Source of the DNA: Bacteroidota bacterium
Lineage (GTDB): Bacteria; Bacteroidota; Ignavibacteria; Ignavibacteriales; Ignavibacteriaceae
DNA: 64,000 nt
Direction: 5' to 3'
NCBI GenBank assembly: GCA_021815405.1
Contig: JAKAGV010000001.1
Coordinates: 496,001-560,000, forward strand
Every line of letters starts with the position of its first letter. The stretch's first letter is position 1. Below are positions 27,219 through 36,654 of the stretch, one piece after another. The notes beneath the pieces are model-generated. The model ran no database searches, had not been told where the DNA came from, and saw only the letters and a list, made by a program, of their open reading frames with translations. A program made the translations under genes and the position numbers.

Positions 27219-28610
27219 TTAGAAGAGTCTCTTTTGACCGTCTGCTTCGGGGGCCTGCACGTTATTTCGCAGATGAATTTCTTTTTCAACCTGAGCTCTT
27301 GATCGTGAATATTTCAGTCTCGATTCTTGAATAATTGCGGCTCTTATCGATTCGCTCAAATGAGGAATTGACATTGTAGTTCCGCTAAACGGCGATGATG
27401 TGATGCCATTAATCATGAGTTTTATATAGAGGTGGTAATTCGGGAGATTCATTAAATCGATCTCATCAAAGGGTGGAAAGAATTCCTTCTTCAAATATTG
27501 GGCATCGTCGATTCCAACTCTGAACGTGATCATTGTTCCGACGTTACCAAACACTGCGTCTCGAATCTGTTCCGGGAGCTGTCGGATATACTGATGTGCG
27601 AATACCAAATTGAGCCCATATTTCCGTGCTTCGGACAAGATGTTTGCGAAGGAGAGTGTAAGAAAATTATGGAACTCATCGACATAAAAGTAGAAGGGTC
27701 TCCGGCGTTCTTCAGAGGTATTCGCACGGCTCATTGCGGCAAGGAAAATCATGGTCGTAATCATTGAGCCGAGGAGGGTGCTGTTATCTTCCCCTATTTT
27801 TCCCTTCGAGAGGTTCACAATAAGAATCTTCCCCTGATCCATAATCTCCCGGAATTTGAAACTCGTCTGCGCCTGTCCCACGATGTTTCGGAGCGGCAGG
27901 TTCGTGAGAAACTGGCTCATCTTGTTCAAGATCGGTGCAATGGCTTCCGAACGTAGCCATGCGGAATACTTCGCAAACTCCTTGAACCAGAATTCGCGGA
28001 CGCCCAGATGCGTTACGTGTGTGAGCACCTGTTTTCGAAATGCCTCGTCGGTGAGGAGATTCGGAATATCGAGCAGCGTCCCTCCGGGATATTCGAGGAG
28101 GGTATAGAACGAATGGCGAAGAATATGCTCAAGCCGCGGGCCCCAGAACTCGCTATAGAGCTTTCTAAAAACCGAGATGAGCCCCGAGACCACGAGATAG
28201 TGGATGTCGGGACTTGAGGGTGTGAGCGGATTAAACGCGATGGGATACTCAATGTCACTGGGATTGAAATAGATGACGTCATGAGCTCTGTGCTCAGGAA
28301 TATGAGAAAGGAGTGTCTCAGCTAAGTCACCATGCGGGTCAATGACTGCAATGCCATTTCCCTGTTTAATATCTGAGATTGCCATGTTTGCCAGGAGACT
28401 CGATTTCCCGGTTCCGGTCTTTCCCACGATATACATGTGTCCCCTGCGGTTCTTCTCCTTGATGCCGAACTTCTTTCGGATGTCTCTCCAGTTCGTGAGT
28501 GCGATGGGGGTGATCTGATGGTGTTCATTCGGTGTGGAATCCATATATACGTTCATCATATGGATAATGCATGCACACAAAAAGTAAGGCGAATTGTTTG
28601 CGAAGCGCAA
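27219..28610 (-). CDS. Short TraD/VirD4-like conjugative coupling ATPase
   Basis: A 463-residue P-loop ATPase. Walker A is [20 protein letters not shown], followed by [17 protein letters not shown], the Walker B-type strand [13 protein letters not shown], and the sensor region [20 protein letters not shown]. This is the type IV coupling protein/TraM-recognition group that moves DNA to a conjugation channel. Unlike the related protein starting at 62491, it has no large N-terminal domain and no transmembrane segment. The TTG at 28610 has a strong AAGGAAGGAG 5 bases upstream; an ATG at 28559 is the alternative. It is transcribed towards the ArsR cassette and divergently from 28697. Confidence 0.85.
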   Translation of the reverse strand: MRFANNSPYFLCACIIHMMNVYMDSTPNEHHQITPIALTNWRDIRKKFGIKEKNRRGHMYIVGKTGTGKSSLLANMAISDIKQGNGIAVIDPHGDLAETLLSHIPEHRAHDVIYFNPSDIEYPIAFNPLTPSSPDIHYLVVSGLISVFRKLYSEFWGPRLEHILRHSFYTLLEYPGGTLLDIPNLLTDEAFRKQVLTHVTHLGVREFWFKEFAKYSAWLRSEAIAPILNKMSQFLTNLPLRNIVGQAQTSFKFREIMDQGKILIVNLSKGKIGEDNSTLLGSMITTMIFLAAMSRANTSEERRRPFYFYVDEFHNFLTLSFANILSEARKYGLNLVFAHQYIRQLPEQIRDAVFGNVGTMITFRVGIDDAQYLKKEFFPPFDEIDLMNLPNYHLYIKLMINGITSSPFSGTTMSIPHLSESIRAAIIQESRLKYSRSRAQVEKEIHLRNNVQAPEADGQKRLF

Positions 28611-28696
28611 AAACTCCTTCCTTATAAAATGGCCGGTTCGAATCCAGAATGAGAGTAGGTCATTTATAAATCAAATAAAGAAAGGAGTCATGTTGT

Positions 28697-29044
28697 ATGG
28701 AACATGCAAAGTCACTTGAGATATACACGCCGGACGGCACGTTGCTATTCAAGCTTATCATTGCCGAGACGGGAAGTATGGCGCGTCCTAAATCTGAACC
28801 AACGAACGGACACAATGGGAAACACGAAAAGGGAAACGGGAAGACAAACGGAGATACCATGACCGACCCGCAGCGGCGGATGCTTTTCCGGCTCATGGTC
28901 ACCAATTATCATCTTGAAGGAGATGAAGCCCACACAAAGCTCAAAGAGCTCTTTGGGGTTGATGACCTCAAGGATGTTTCAAAGTTCGAAGCGAGCAAAA
29001 CGATTGAACGGTTACTTGAAGAAGAGAAGGGAGGTGGCCAATGA
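28697..29044 (+). CDS. Hypothetical protein paired with RecB-like nuclease
   Basis: A 115-residue protein in two parts: a short N-terminal strand region (LEIYTPDGTLLFKLII), a hydrophilic linker rich in N, G and K, and a C-terminal helical domain (DPQRRMLFRLMV ... LKELFGVDDLKDVSKFEASK TIERLL, written here in parts). The helical part resembles small domains found beside phage-type single-strand annealing and nuclease genes. It overlaps the next start by four bases (ATGA), so the two proteins are made together. Confidence 0.7.
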   Translation: MEHAKSLEIYTPDGTLLFKLIIAETGSMARPKSEPTNGHNGKHEKGNGKTNGDTMTDPQRRMLFRLMVTNYHLEGDEAHTKLKELFGVDDLKDVSKFEASKTIERLLEEEKGGGQ

Positions 29045-29856
29045 TTGACCACCTCTCGAGTAGCCAGATCAATCTGTATTTGCAATGCGGGCTGAAGTAC
29101 AAATACCAGTATATCGACCACATACCCAAATCGTTTACGGTGTCAGCACTTGCGTTCGGCAGCGTATTTCACTCCACGCTGGATTGGTTTCATAAGCGGA
29201 TGATACAGGGCAAGAGCACCACGCTTGAAAACCTGTATCAGATATTCGATGTCGATTGGTACACCCTACGCATGGATGCCAACATTCGGTACAAACCGGA
29301 TGAAACTGAGGATCAACTGATTACGATGGGACGGGAACTCCTCTCCCGGTATTACCAGGAAAAGCACAAGCAGATCAAAGGATGTGAAGTGCCGTTCACG
29401 GTTCCTCTCTATGCGCCCGATAACGGGCACGAATTGGGAATTGCGCTTGAAGGATACTTCGACCTGATTGAAGCGGACGGCACCATCGTTGAGTTCAAAA
29501 CGTCTGCCGTTACCCTGAACATGAACGACATCGATACGCGCCTCCAGCTTACCGCCTACAGCTATGCGTATCAGATTCTAAACCGCAAGCCGCCGAAACA
29601 AATACGTGTCGTGGATTTTGTGAAAGCAAAGAAACCTAAGATCATTTCGATTGAGACGTCTCGAGATCGAAACGATGCGGTAGGGTTTCTTTATACCGCA
29701 CAGGAAGTCCTGCACGGCATCCAATCCAAAGTCTTTCCGCCACGATTAGGTTTCTGGTGCAAGGAATGCGAGTACGCTTCGATATGCCCGCTCTGGAAGC
29801 ATAAGGTTGCAGCCACTCAGAAAGAGCCTGTTTATGCTGAGGCAAATGTCCAATGA
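29041..29856 (+). CDS. PD-(D/E)xK nuclease, RecB/Cas4-like
   Basis: A 271-residue protein with the order expected for RecB/Cas4-type nucleases: an N-terminal helix with a lone cysteine (SSQINLYLQCGLKYKYQYID), the histidine of AFGSVFHSTLDWF, the acidic residue of LEGYFDLIEADG, the ExK motif in VEFKTSAV, and a QLTAYSYAYQIL helix. Three further cysteines (FWCKECEYASICPLW) at the C-terminus can hold a 4Fe-4S cluster with the N-terminal one. It probably acts in recombination or DNA end processing of the element. Confidence 0.85.
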   Translation: MIDHLSSSQINLYLQCGLKYKYQYIDHIPKSFTVSALAFGSVFHSTLDWFHKRMIQGKSTTLENLYQIFDVDWYTLRMDANIRYKPDETEDQLITMGRELLSRYYQEKHKQIKGCEVPFTVPLYAPDNGHELGIALEGYFDLIEADGTIVEFKTSAVTLNMNDIDTRLQLTAYSYAYQILNRKPPKQIRVVDFVKAKKPKIISIETSRDRNDAVGFLYTAQEVLHGIQSKVFPPRLGFWCKECEYASICPLWKHKVAATQKEPVYAEANVQ

Positions 29857-29867
29857 AAAAAATCTCA

Positions 29868-29896
29868 ATGCCCTGCAAACCGCAGGGCATTGTTTT
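29868..29896 (+). terminator. Rho-independent terminator
   Basis: ATGCCCTGC (29868-29876) pairs perfectly with GCAGGGCAT (29882-29890) over a 5-base loop, followed by TGTTTT. It separates the nuclease gene from the DUF932 gene. Confidence 0.75.
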
Positions 29897-29924
29897 ATCA
29901 ATCAACAAGAAAGGAAAGAATATT

Positions 29925-30881
29925 ATGAGTCATAATTTAAATGTCGTAAATGGAAAGGTCTCTATGATGTATGTGGGTGAAACCCCCTGGCATAATCTGG
30001 GGACGAAGCTTGATACGCCAGCAACCGCATCGGAAGCGATTGCAGCAGCCGGACTGGGGTTCCATGTGGAGAAAATGCCTCTAAGAATCGAAGGACTAGA
30101 TATACCGGTGCATGACCATTACGCCACGATGCGAACCGATACCAAGGATATTCTCGGTGTGGTCGGGTCGCGGTACATTCCCGTACAGAATAGGGATGCC
30201 TTCAGCACCTTCGATGCGCTGGTGGGCGAAGGGCAAGCCATATACCACACTGCGGGGGCGTTAGGGAAAGGAGAACGGATCTGGATACTTGCCAAGCTCC
30301 CCGATTACATTCGGGTGCGGGGTAATGACATTGTTGAGGAATACCTTCTCTTGACCAATACCCACGATGGAAGCAGCACGGTCTCGGTCAAGCTCACGCC
30401 TATTCGTGTCGTGTGTGAGAATACGTTATCAGTTGCACTCAATGGAACCGAACAGCAGGTACGCATACGGCATACGATGCAGGCGATAGAAAAGCTCAAT
30501 CAAGCGCACGAGATATTGGGACTGAGCAATAAGCTCTTTGAGGTTGTCAAACGTTATTTTACCGATATGAGCGATAAGGAACTCAATGCAGTCATGTTTA
30601 ATCAGTATGTTAACAAGGTGTTTCCACCGCCGCTCTTTACAATGCGTTCTTCCTACATGAAAGACGTGCATGAGAAAATAATCGAATTGTATGAAACGGG
30701 AGTCGGCGCCGAGCTATCGAGAGGAACGTTGTGGGGAGCCTACAATGCGGTGACTGAGTATGTCGATCATTATCGGCTTGAATCACGGTCTGATTCGATG
30801 CGGCTCAAATCAATCTGGTATGGCTCAGGAGATGGCATAAAGAAAAAGGCATTTCGCTGCGCAGTCGACATGCTGAATTAG
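29925..30881 (+). CDS. DUF932 phage/plasmid-like protein
   Basis: I chose the ATG at 29925 (MSHNLNVVNGKVSMMYVGET) because it follows AAGGAAAG by 6 bases; the frame is open further upstream through the terminator hairpin. Motifs of the DUF932 family are clear: ETPWHNLGTKLD, the YATMRTD strand, VGSRYIPVQNRDAF, and a LTPIRVVCENTLSVAL segment near the centre. The length of 318 residues is normal. Proteins of this family occur in phages and plasmids; the molecular function is not established. A terminator follows. Confidence 0.88.
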   Translation: MSHNLNVVNGKVSMMYVGETPWHNLGTKLDTPATASEAIAAAGLGFHVEKMPLRIEGLDIPVHDHYATMRTDTKDILGVVGSRYIPVQNRDAFSTFDALVGEGQAIYHTAGALGKGERIWILAKLPDYIRVRGNDIVEEYLLLTNTHDGSSTVSVKLTPIRVVCENTLSVALNGTEQQVRIRHTMQAIEKLNQAHEILGLSNKLFEVVKRYFTDMSDKELNAVMFNQYVNKVFPPPLFTMRSSYMKDVHEKIIELYETGVGAELSRGTLWGAYNAVTEYVDHYRLESRSDSMRLKSIWYGSGDGIKKKAFRCAVDMLN

Positions 30882-30891
30882 ACCAACTTAT

Positions 30892-30919
30892 GGAGAGCAA
30901 CAAATGCTCTCCTTTTTTT
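30892..30919 (+). terminator. Rho-independent terminator
   Basis: GGAGAGCA/TGCTCTCC with a 5-base loop followed by seven T's, 10 bases after the DUF932 stop codon. It marks the end of the backbone block; the composition becomes AT-rich after it. Confidence 0.92.
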
Positions 30920-31082
30920 AGAATATTTTAGGGTTAAGAAAAATATGTAGCTGGTTTTCGAACTTTTTCCCTTGTGAAGGTTTAGATCAATTTGCTTATT
31001 GTTTTAAATTCATTTTGAAATTATATAAATTTAAATATTGATCATTTCATAATTTTGAATTTACACGTGATGACAAGTAGTT

Positions 31083-31385
31083 ATGGTAAGTAAAAAATAC
31101 TCTGGTTCGCAAAAGGCAATATACAATTCTTGTAAAAAAGCGTTGGATAAACTAGGTTACAAAATCATTTCGGACAATGTTCGACAAGGAACCATTAAGG
31201 CAAAAAAAAAGAGTAGTTTTTTCTCATTTGGAAATAATATATCAATCAATGTTTCGCCAAAAAACGATAATGAAATTGAACTTTTGATTAAATCAGAATC
31301 TATTGGTATCCAAATTATAGACTGGGGAACTAATTCGGAAATTGAAAACGATCTTATTCAGTTAGTATCGAGCTACTTAATATGA
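31083..31385 (+). CDS. Small hypothetical protein, first of an overlapping trio
   Basis: A 100-residue soluble protein that I cannot place. The sequence (KKALDKLGYKIISDNVRQGTIKAKKK) suggests an alpha/beta fold in which an N-terminal helix packs on strands, and a closing helix NDLIQLVSSYL. It overlaps the next gene by four bases (ATGA). A 200-base AT-rich leader with no recognisable features precedes it. Confidence 0.65.
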   Translation: MVSKKYSGSQKAIYNSCKKALDKLGYKIISDNVRQGTIKAKKKSSFFSFGNNISINVSPKNDNEIELLIKSESIGIQIIDWGTNSEIENDLIQLVSSYLI

Positions 31386-31693
31386 AATTGTACGTCATAG
31401 ATGATAGTAATAACAAAATCTATTTGAACTTAAGTGCTTCTAATCGAAGTGAATTGAGGTCAACGATTGGAAGTGAGAAATTCTTCTTAAGGGAAAAACA
31501 ATTTTCTGTCTTTGACGTAAAAGCAGAAAATGAAATGAATAACTCGCTAACTGGTGCGATTGTTGGTGGTACTGTAGGTGCCCTAGGTGGACCTGTTGGA
31601 ATTCTAATAGGGGGGCTTGTTGGTGGAGTACTTGGCAATACAACTGACGAAAAAGAAAATGCGCGAGTTAATAGTTTTAATAATAGCAGATGA
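31382..31693 (+). CDS. Glycine-zipper membrane-active small protein
   Basis: A 103-residue protein with a soluble N-terminal half and a C-terminal hydrophobic hairpin rich in glycine: LTGAIVGGTVGALGGPVGIL followed by GGLVGGVLG. Glycine-zipper segments of this type insert in membranes and often oligomerise. The start overlaps the previous stop and its own stop overlaps the next start by four bases, so all three genes of the trio are coupled. Confidence 0.7.
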   Translation: MKLYVIDDSNNKIYLNLSASNRSELRSTIGSEKFFLREKQFSVFDVKAENEMNNSLTGAIVGGTVGALGGPVGILIGGLVGGVLGNTTDEKENARVNSFNNSR

Positions 31694-32229
31694 AAAATTC
31701 CATACCGAAATACGATTATAAACTCCTTGCTGTATCCATTATCATTCTAATAATACTAGCTGTCGCTTTCTACTTCTATTGGGATATCACGAAGAATATT
31801 ATCCGATCAGTACTTGAAACTAGATTTACTTCATTTATTCTTTGGGTTATTACGGTTTTTATTTTTATTGTCCATTATTTTAGAATCAGAAGTAAACACG
31901 CTGAAATTGAGCCTATAATTACAATAAAATTTGGCTATTTTGTTGATAACATTATCGGTGGAATAACCTTTGCTACCACTATTACAACCTCTTTAACCCT
32001 GTTGAAAGGATTGTATATTCAGACTGTTTTTGGAGACAAGATTTATTTTCATGGATTTCAGGATCAAGATTTATTGGCAATATTTGGTGTCGCTCTCTTT
32101 CTTCTTTATTATGCGATCATGAAGGTAATCAGTGTTGCTAAAGAAACATATGAAACTCAAAAGATGGAGCGTGTTAAAAACGAAGAAGGTGTTGAGGTAA
32201 TTCAGGAACAGCAAAATATCAAAAAGTAA
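31690..32229 (+). CDS. Membrane protein with four predicted helices
   Basis: A 179-residue protein. Hydrophobic segments at about residues 11-30 (LLAVSIIILIILAVAFYFYW), 45-65, 90-110 and 130-150 suggest four transmembrane helices, followed by a charged C-terminal tail (KETYETQKMERVKNEEGVEV). I recognise no family. It is third in the overlapping trio with a glycine-zipper protein, a layout seen in small defence or stress cassettes, but that function is only a guess. Confidence 0.65.
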   Translation: MKNSIPKYDYKLLAVSIIILIILAVAFYFYWDITKNIIRSVLETRFTSFILWVITVFIFIVHYFRIRSKHAEIEPIITIKFGYFVDNIIGGITFATTITTSLTLLKGLYIQTVFGDKIYFHGFQDQDLLAIFGVALFLLYYAIMKVISVAKETYETQKMERVKNEEGVEVIQEQQNIKK

Positions 32230-32281
32230 TATACTAAAAAGTTGAAACGATTCTATTTTTTAAAATGAAAAATTATTAGCC

Positions 32282-33412
32282 ATGTCGCGATTACCAAGTC
32301 CCAGAAACGGAGAAACGCTTATAGTTAATGAACAACCAGTTAAATATACATACTGGCCTATTAAATCTAGAGGAAAAGGTCGTCCTTCTCTCCAAACCCA
32401 AATTTTTACGAATGATCCTTTAAATGTTATTGAGTCGTCAATAAATCAAACGTGTCCTAGAAAAAGAAAAGAGGAAGCTTTTAGTTACTTAGATCAAGCA
32501 AAAGACTACCTTTCTGCTATAGTTTATTCACGCATTATCGCTGCCAAACCCATCCTTTCTTATTATGCAATGCTAAATATTGTAAAATCTTATATCCTTA
32601 CTTATGGAATTCAAGACAACCTTGGCAAAATCCAACATGGTATTTATGAAAGCAATTCTTCTAATCCACATTTCAGTGTAGACGAATTAAAATTCCTGCC
32701 ATCAAAAAGAAATAACCTTAGTGCTTTTGCAGAATTATATCGTCTATTAACAGGAGTTGAACTTGTTACCAGTAAAACGGTTCCTGTTAGCAATCTGTTT
32801 GCCCAAACAATTCTCGGACACAGGTTATGGTGTTCAGCAGCGAATCAAAATGAAAGATTTATTCAGGTTGCTCGTATTCAGTATGTACATAATGCAAAGG
32901 ATCAAGAACTCTGGTTACGACTATATTTCTACGTTGATGATCTAAAAGCTCTTGGTATCACTCATCAAAAGCTGCTTACTCAAGGTCGTTTTCAAAATGA
33001 TTTTCAAGAGATTGGAATTGATGAAAAAGAATCGGGAAGACAATTAATTTCTTTTGAACAGATTACACCTGTTTTATCAAGTAAGTGGCCTTCCGATAAA
33101 CTTGGTGAATTAAGCTGTTTAATAAAAAATAATCTTTGGAATATTCTTTTGAATGCACCGCCATACAGAAGATTTTATGCTTACATCGCGCCTACATCTG
33201 AGCATATATTTCCACAACTCATTTCCATTTATGCTCTAGCTTTTTATTTTGGGTCAATTACTAGATATCACCCCCACAAATTTAAGGAAATTCTAGAAAC
33301 TGATTATGGGGCATACGTACGAGAATTTATAGATTACCAAATTATACAATTTTTATTTTTAATTGCCGGAGAATTTAGCAAAAGGGATGTGGTAAAACCT
33401 TCTGTCATTTAG
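32282..33412 (+). CDS. YaaC-like protein
   Basis: A 376-residue soluble protein. The segment KEEAFSYLDQAKDYLSAI followed by PILSYYAMLNIVKSYIL, then NNPLLS-like conserved turns around HGIYE and FLPSKRNN, is the pattern of the YaaC family, which has a HEPN-like helical N-terminal half; family members are often found near toxin or defence genes. It starts 52 bases after the membrane protein and may be expressed with it. The function is unknown. Confidence 0.6.
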   Translation: MSRLPSPRNGETLIVNEQPVKYTYWPIKSRGKGRPSLQTQIFTNDPLNVIESSINQTCPRKRKEEAFSYLDQAKDYLSAIVYSRIIAAKPILSYYAMLNIVKSYILTYGIQDNLGKIQHGIYESNSSNPHFSVDELKFLPSKRNNLSAFAELYRLLTGVELVTSKTVPVSNLFAQTILGHRLWCSAANQNERFIQVARIQYVHNAKDQELWLRLYFYVDDLKALGITHQKLLTQGRFQNDFQEIGIDEKESGRQLISFEQITPVLSSKWPSDKLGELSCLIKNNLWNILLNAPPYRRFYAYIAPTSEHIFPQLISIYALAFYFGSITRYHPHKFKEILETDYGAYVREFIDYQIIQFLFLIAGEFSKRDVVKPSVI

Positions 33413-33548
33413 GTTGTAGATGTAATGTTAGTTCCCTTTAATGAATTCGCCTTGCAATCGTAGCTCAAGAGAACCAGCAATAAATATATCAGCTTTTTCT
33501 TTATTCTGCGTAATTTTTTATCAATGGAGATAGAAATACAGATTTTGA

Positions 33549-34340
33549 TTAGTAATTCATAATCAACATTTCTCGCCCAATCGGTTTTTGTTGTTTGATG
33601 TTCTTTTTATAATTTCCAACACTATACTTAGGTACATCTTTCATGACCATATTGAATCCTCTATAAGTTTTTCTCACGAGCTCATGGTCATAATAACTTA
33701 AAATGAATTTCCCCTTAATTTTATGCAAGATATGCGCTAATCGATTATGATCTTCCTGCTTAAAATCGACACCGCTTGTTTTATAGTACCGTTCACCTCC
33801 GACATAAGGCGGGTCTAAATAAAACAGAGTTGACTTTGAATCATACTTTTCAATGACTTTTTCAAAATCCAAACATTCAATTTGCACTTTCTTAAGCCGA
33901 GCATTAATGAGTTCAAGCCGATTAAGAAACGGTAACCACTTCCCGGAAAATCTAGGTGCGTTGATTCGGTATGCCCACGACGATCCGGTGCCAGAGAATG
34001 ACTGTACTCTCTGAATCGCATAGTGAATTGCCCTTTCTGTTTGAGGGATATATTTTTCACCTGAAAGTTTTTCTTTTGCCAGGTCAAACATAGCTCTACT
34101 ATGTAATGACCATTCTGCCTTATATGAAAACTCCTTATAACGATTACGAATTACCAAAAATAGATTTACTAAATCATGATTAAGATCGTTATATATTTCA
34201 ACAACACTGGGTTCCTTCTTAAATAATATCCAGCCTCCGCCACCAAAGACTTCACAATAAGTGAGGTCTTTATAATTTTTCGGGAAGTTGGAGATTATCC
34301 ACGGTGCCGTGTATGATTTTCCGCCGAAGTAAGGAATCAT
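33549..34340 (-). CDS. D12-class DNA adenine methyltransferase
   Basis: A 263-residue Dam-like N6-adenine methyltransferase. The AdoMet motif is MIPYFGGKSYTAPWI with VFGGGGWILFKK, and the catalytic motif is YLDPPYVGGERYY. A distal helix NRLAHILHKIKGKFILSYYD closes the catalytic domain. No restriction enzyme gene is adjacent, so it appears to be an orphan methylase that could mark the element or adjust its regulation. It is convergent with the YaaC-like gene and divergent from the next small gene. Confidence 0.9.
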   Translation of the reverse strand: MIPYFGGKSYTAPWIISNFPKNYKDLTYCEVFGGGGWILFKKEPSVVEIYNDLNHDLVNLFLVIRNRYKEFSYKAEWSLHSRAMFDLAKEKLSGEKYIPQTERAIHYAIQRVQSFSGTGSSWAYRINAPRFSGKWLPFLNRLELINARLKKVQIECLDFEKVIEKYDSKSTLFYLDPPYVGGERYYKTSGVDFKQEDHNRLAHILHKIKGKFILSYYDHELVRKTYRGFNMVMKDVPKYSVGNYKKNIKQQKPIGREMLIMNY

Positions 34341-34391
34341 GTTTCAATTTCATTTTTATTCTACCTGTGGTTTAGCGGATTTATAGTAAGG

Positions 34392-34413
34392 AAATTTTGT
34401 CATTCGTGGACGG
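34392..34413 (+). promoter_or_regulatory. TTTTGTC-N6 operator-like half site
   Basis: AAATTTTGTC followed six bases later by a degenerate GGACGG half. It resembles the fuller sites at 36572-36597 and 44615-44644 and lies about 77 bases upstream of the small gene at 34490. Confidence 0.35.
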
Positions 34414-34489
34414 ATTCCATAACTTATTAAGTCATCCGAATTTTTATAAATTAATAATGCCTTTAGGAAAAGCAACAAATGAAACTCCC

Positions 34490-34702
34490 ATGATTAGCGA
34501 AGAAGGAATAAAAAAATTTCAGGAGCTATATAAAAAGCACTTTGGGGAAGAGATTAGTACGGAGAAGGCCCATCAAAGCGCAGCAAAATTGCTTCGGCTT
34601 ATACAGATAATCTACAAGCCTATGACCGCTGAGGAATTTGAAAAAGTGATGCGATTTCAAGATGAAATAAGGAAGGAATTTCCTAGTAATAATGAGGGGT
34701 AA
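34490..34702 (+). CDS. Small conserved helical protein upstream of recombinase
   Basis: The 70-residue core starts at the ATG at 34490 (MISEEGIKKFQELYKKHFGE) and is all helical. In-frame starts at 34457 and 34397 would add up to 31 residues. I recall similar small proteins directly upstream of serine recombinases in candidate-phylum genomes, which suggests an accessory factor or regulator. A shortened copy of the same N-terminus occurs after the recombinase at 36655. The stop is 80 bases before the recombinase start. Confidence 0.6.
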   Translation: MISEEGIKKFQELYKKHFGEEISTEKAHQSAAKLLRLIQIIYKPMTAEEFEKVMRFQDEIRKEFPSNNEG

Positions 34703-34782
34703 CCTGAACTGAATCATTCCTGTTTTTACAGGTTGACTTTAAAGAATATTAATGCCTGAATTAATGCCAAAAAGGACTACCA

Positions 34783-36510
34783 ATGGAAAAAGGAATAAAT
34801 AATTTCATGATGCATATGGAAGACACAGCTCAGAAAATTCAATATTTTTTATATGCACGAAAATCTTCTGAGAGCGAAGACCGGCAGATACAATCGATTG
34901 ATGACCAGGTCAATCGATTAAAGAACCTTGCAGATAATCTTCATTTGCATATAAAACAAGTCTACACAGAGTCTAAGTCCGCAAAGAAGCCACAAAACCG
35001 TCCGGTGTTTGACGAGATGATGGCTCGTATCGAAAAGGGAGAGGCGGACGGAATACTCTGCTGGCAAATTAACCGGCTTTCCCGGAATCCAATCGATAGC
35101 GGGACTATAAGCTGGCATTTGCAGCGCGGGGTGATTAAGTCCATTCGCACGATTGATCGTGAATATCTTCCGCAAGATAATGTTCTCCTTTTGAGCGTGG
35201 AAAGCGGGGTAGCGAATCAATATATTCTTGACTTGAGTAAGAACGTAAAGCGGGGCATTCAAAGCAGACTTGAAAAAGGCTGGATACCCAATGTCGCACC
35301 ATTAGGATATTTGAACGACAAGGACAACAAAACAATCATAAAAGACTCTGAACGCTTCAATTTGATTCGAAAGATGTGGGACTTAATGCTTACCGGCCAT
35401 TATACGCCTCCTAGGATTTTGGAGATTGCAAATAAAGAGTGGGCGTTCCGGACGAGAAAATTCAAACGGATCGGCGGCAACGAACTATCCAAGAGTGGCA
35501 TCTACAAGATTTTTACAAACCTCGCCTATGCGGGAATCATTGAACATCTTGGTCAGCAATTTCCGGGGAAGCATGATCCAATGATTACCCTTGAAGAATA
35601 TGACAGAGTGCAAATGATTCTAGGCAGGAATGGAAAACCACGTCCGCAGACCCACTCATTCGCATATACGGGCTGCATCAGGTGTGGCGTCTGTGGATGC
35701 CTCTATACGGCAGAGACCAAAAAGAAGCTCATCAAAGAAACCGGCGAGGTCAAAGAATACACTTATTACCATTGTACAAGAAAGACAAGAAAAGTCGCGT
35801 GTAATCAGAAGAAGAACGTTCGGGTAGACAAACTTGAACTGATGATCGGGAATGAACTTGGCAAGTATACTATTTTGCCGCAATTCTTGGACTGGGCAGT
35901 GGAAGAATTGAGTCAAATTAATGCAATTGAAGTTGAAGACCAAGCAAAAATTTTTTCAAGTCAGCAAGAGACATTGAAAGCAGCCCAAAAAGAGTTAGAG
36001 GAACTCATCAAAATGAGGTATAAGGAGCTTATTGATGATGAGAGCTTCATACGGGAGAAAAGCTCATTACAGGTCAAAATAGACGGCATTAAAGCTATTT
36101 TAGAAAAGGCTGACGCAAGCCCGAAGCAGTATCTTGAGCTTACCAAGAGAAGTTTTAGGTTCATAACATACGCTCAGGATGCTTTCCTAACCGGAGGGTT
36201 AGAACTGAAAAAAGAAATACTATTGACATTGGGAAACACTCCGATAATTAAAGACGAAATGCTTCACATCGAGCCTGAGAAATGGCTCGTACCAATTCAA
36301 ATAGACTATCCAGAACTAGAGGCTGAATACTTAATGTTAGAACCAACGAAAACACTGATGATTAGAGAACGAACAGAGGCTATTGCATCTATTCGTACAC
36401 GATGGCGGGGCATCGTGAATGACGTTAGAACTATTATAGAAAAATCTGAGGGGAAATTTAAGATCATCGACATTGAACCCGATTTTCTCATTACTCTGCA
36501 AGCCGCATAA
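34783..36510 (+). CDS. Second large serine recombinase
   Basis: A 575-residue protein. The catalytic domain begins IQYFLYARKSSESEDRQIQS with the nucleophilic serine in ARKSS, and has the motif GILCWQINRLSRNPIDSG. The recombinase domain contains KRGIQSRLEKGWIPNVAPLG and YKIFTNLAYAGIIEH. A four-cysteine zinc ribbon (CIRCGVCGCLY ... HCTRKTRKVAC) and a coiled coil (QQETLKAAQKELEELIKMRY) follow, then a distinct C-terminal domain of about 120 residues. It is not closely similar to the recombinase at the comM junction; its catalytic-site style is the one I associate with Patescibacteria-type elements. It may mobilise a nested element, or act in the same element. Confidence 0.92.
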   Translation: MEKGINNFMMHMEDTAQKIQYFLYARKSSESEDRQIQSIDDQVNRLKNLADNLHLHIKQVYTESKSAKKPQNRPVFDEMMARIEKGEADGILCWQINRLSRNPIDSGTISWHLQRGVIKSIRTIDREYLPQDNVLLLSVESGVANQYILDLSKNVKRGIQSRLEKGWIPNVAPLGYLNDKDNKTIIKDSERFNLIRKMWDLMLTGHYTPPRILEIANKEWAFRTRKFKRIGGNELSKSGIYKIFTNLAYAGIIEHLGQQFPGKHDPMITLEEYDRVQMILGRNGKPRPQTHSFAYTGCIRCGVCGCLYTAETKKKLIKETGEVKEYTYYHCTRKTRKVACNQKKNVRVDKLELMIGNELGKYTILPQFLDWAVEELSQINAIEVEDQAKIFSSQQETLKAAQKELEELIKMRYKELIDDESFIREKSSLQVKIDGIKAILEKADASPKQYLELTKRSFRFITYAQDAFLTGGLELKKEILLTLGNTPIIKDEMLHIEPEKWLVPIQIDYPELEAEYLMLEPTKTLMIRERTEAIASIRTRWRGIVNDVRTIIEKSEGKFKIIDIEPDFLITLQAA

Positions 36511-36571
36511 GTGCTCCAATCTCTCAATTACCTCTTTATCATACTCCATGGCTTATTAACACAATAGATAT

Positions 36572-36597
36572 ACAATTTTGTCGTTCGTGACAATTTC
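36572..36597 (+). promoter_or_regulatory. TTGTC-N6-GACAA operator-like palindrome
   Basis: ATTTTGTC - GTTCGT - GACAATTT, an imperfect inverted repeat with a 6-base spacer, upstream of the remnant at 36655. It has the same half-sites and spacing as the perfect palindrome at 44615-44644. Confidence 0.45.
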
Positions 36598-36654
36598 TGA
36601 AATGAAGCGTACGATGCACTGCACTCATCGTACTAAGCAAATTAGAGACTACCG

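Noticed and set aside
28630-28652. tRNA T-arm-like GGTTCGAATCC sequence, possible tRNA fragment or att site
   Set aside because: The flanking bases do not form a five-base-pair T-stem and no acceptor stem or anticodon arm is present; the similarity is confined to the loop.
29041-29856. Cas4 of a CRISPR locus
   Set aside because: The RecB-like nuclease has no neighbouring cas1 or cas2 or repeat array; its neighbours are phage/plasmid-type recombination genes.
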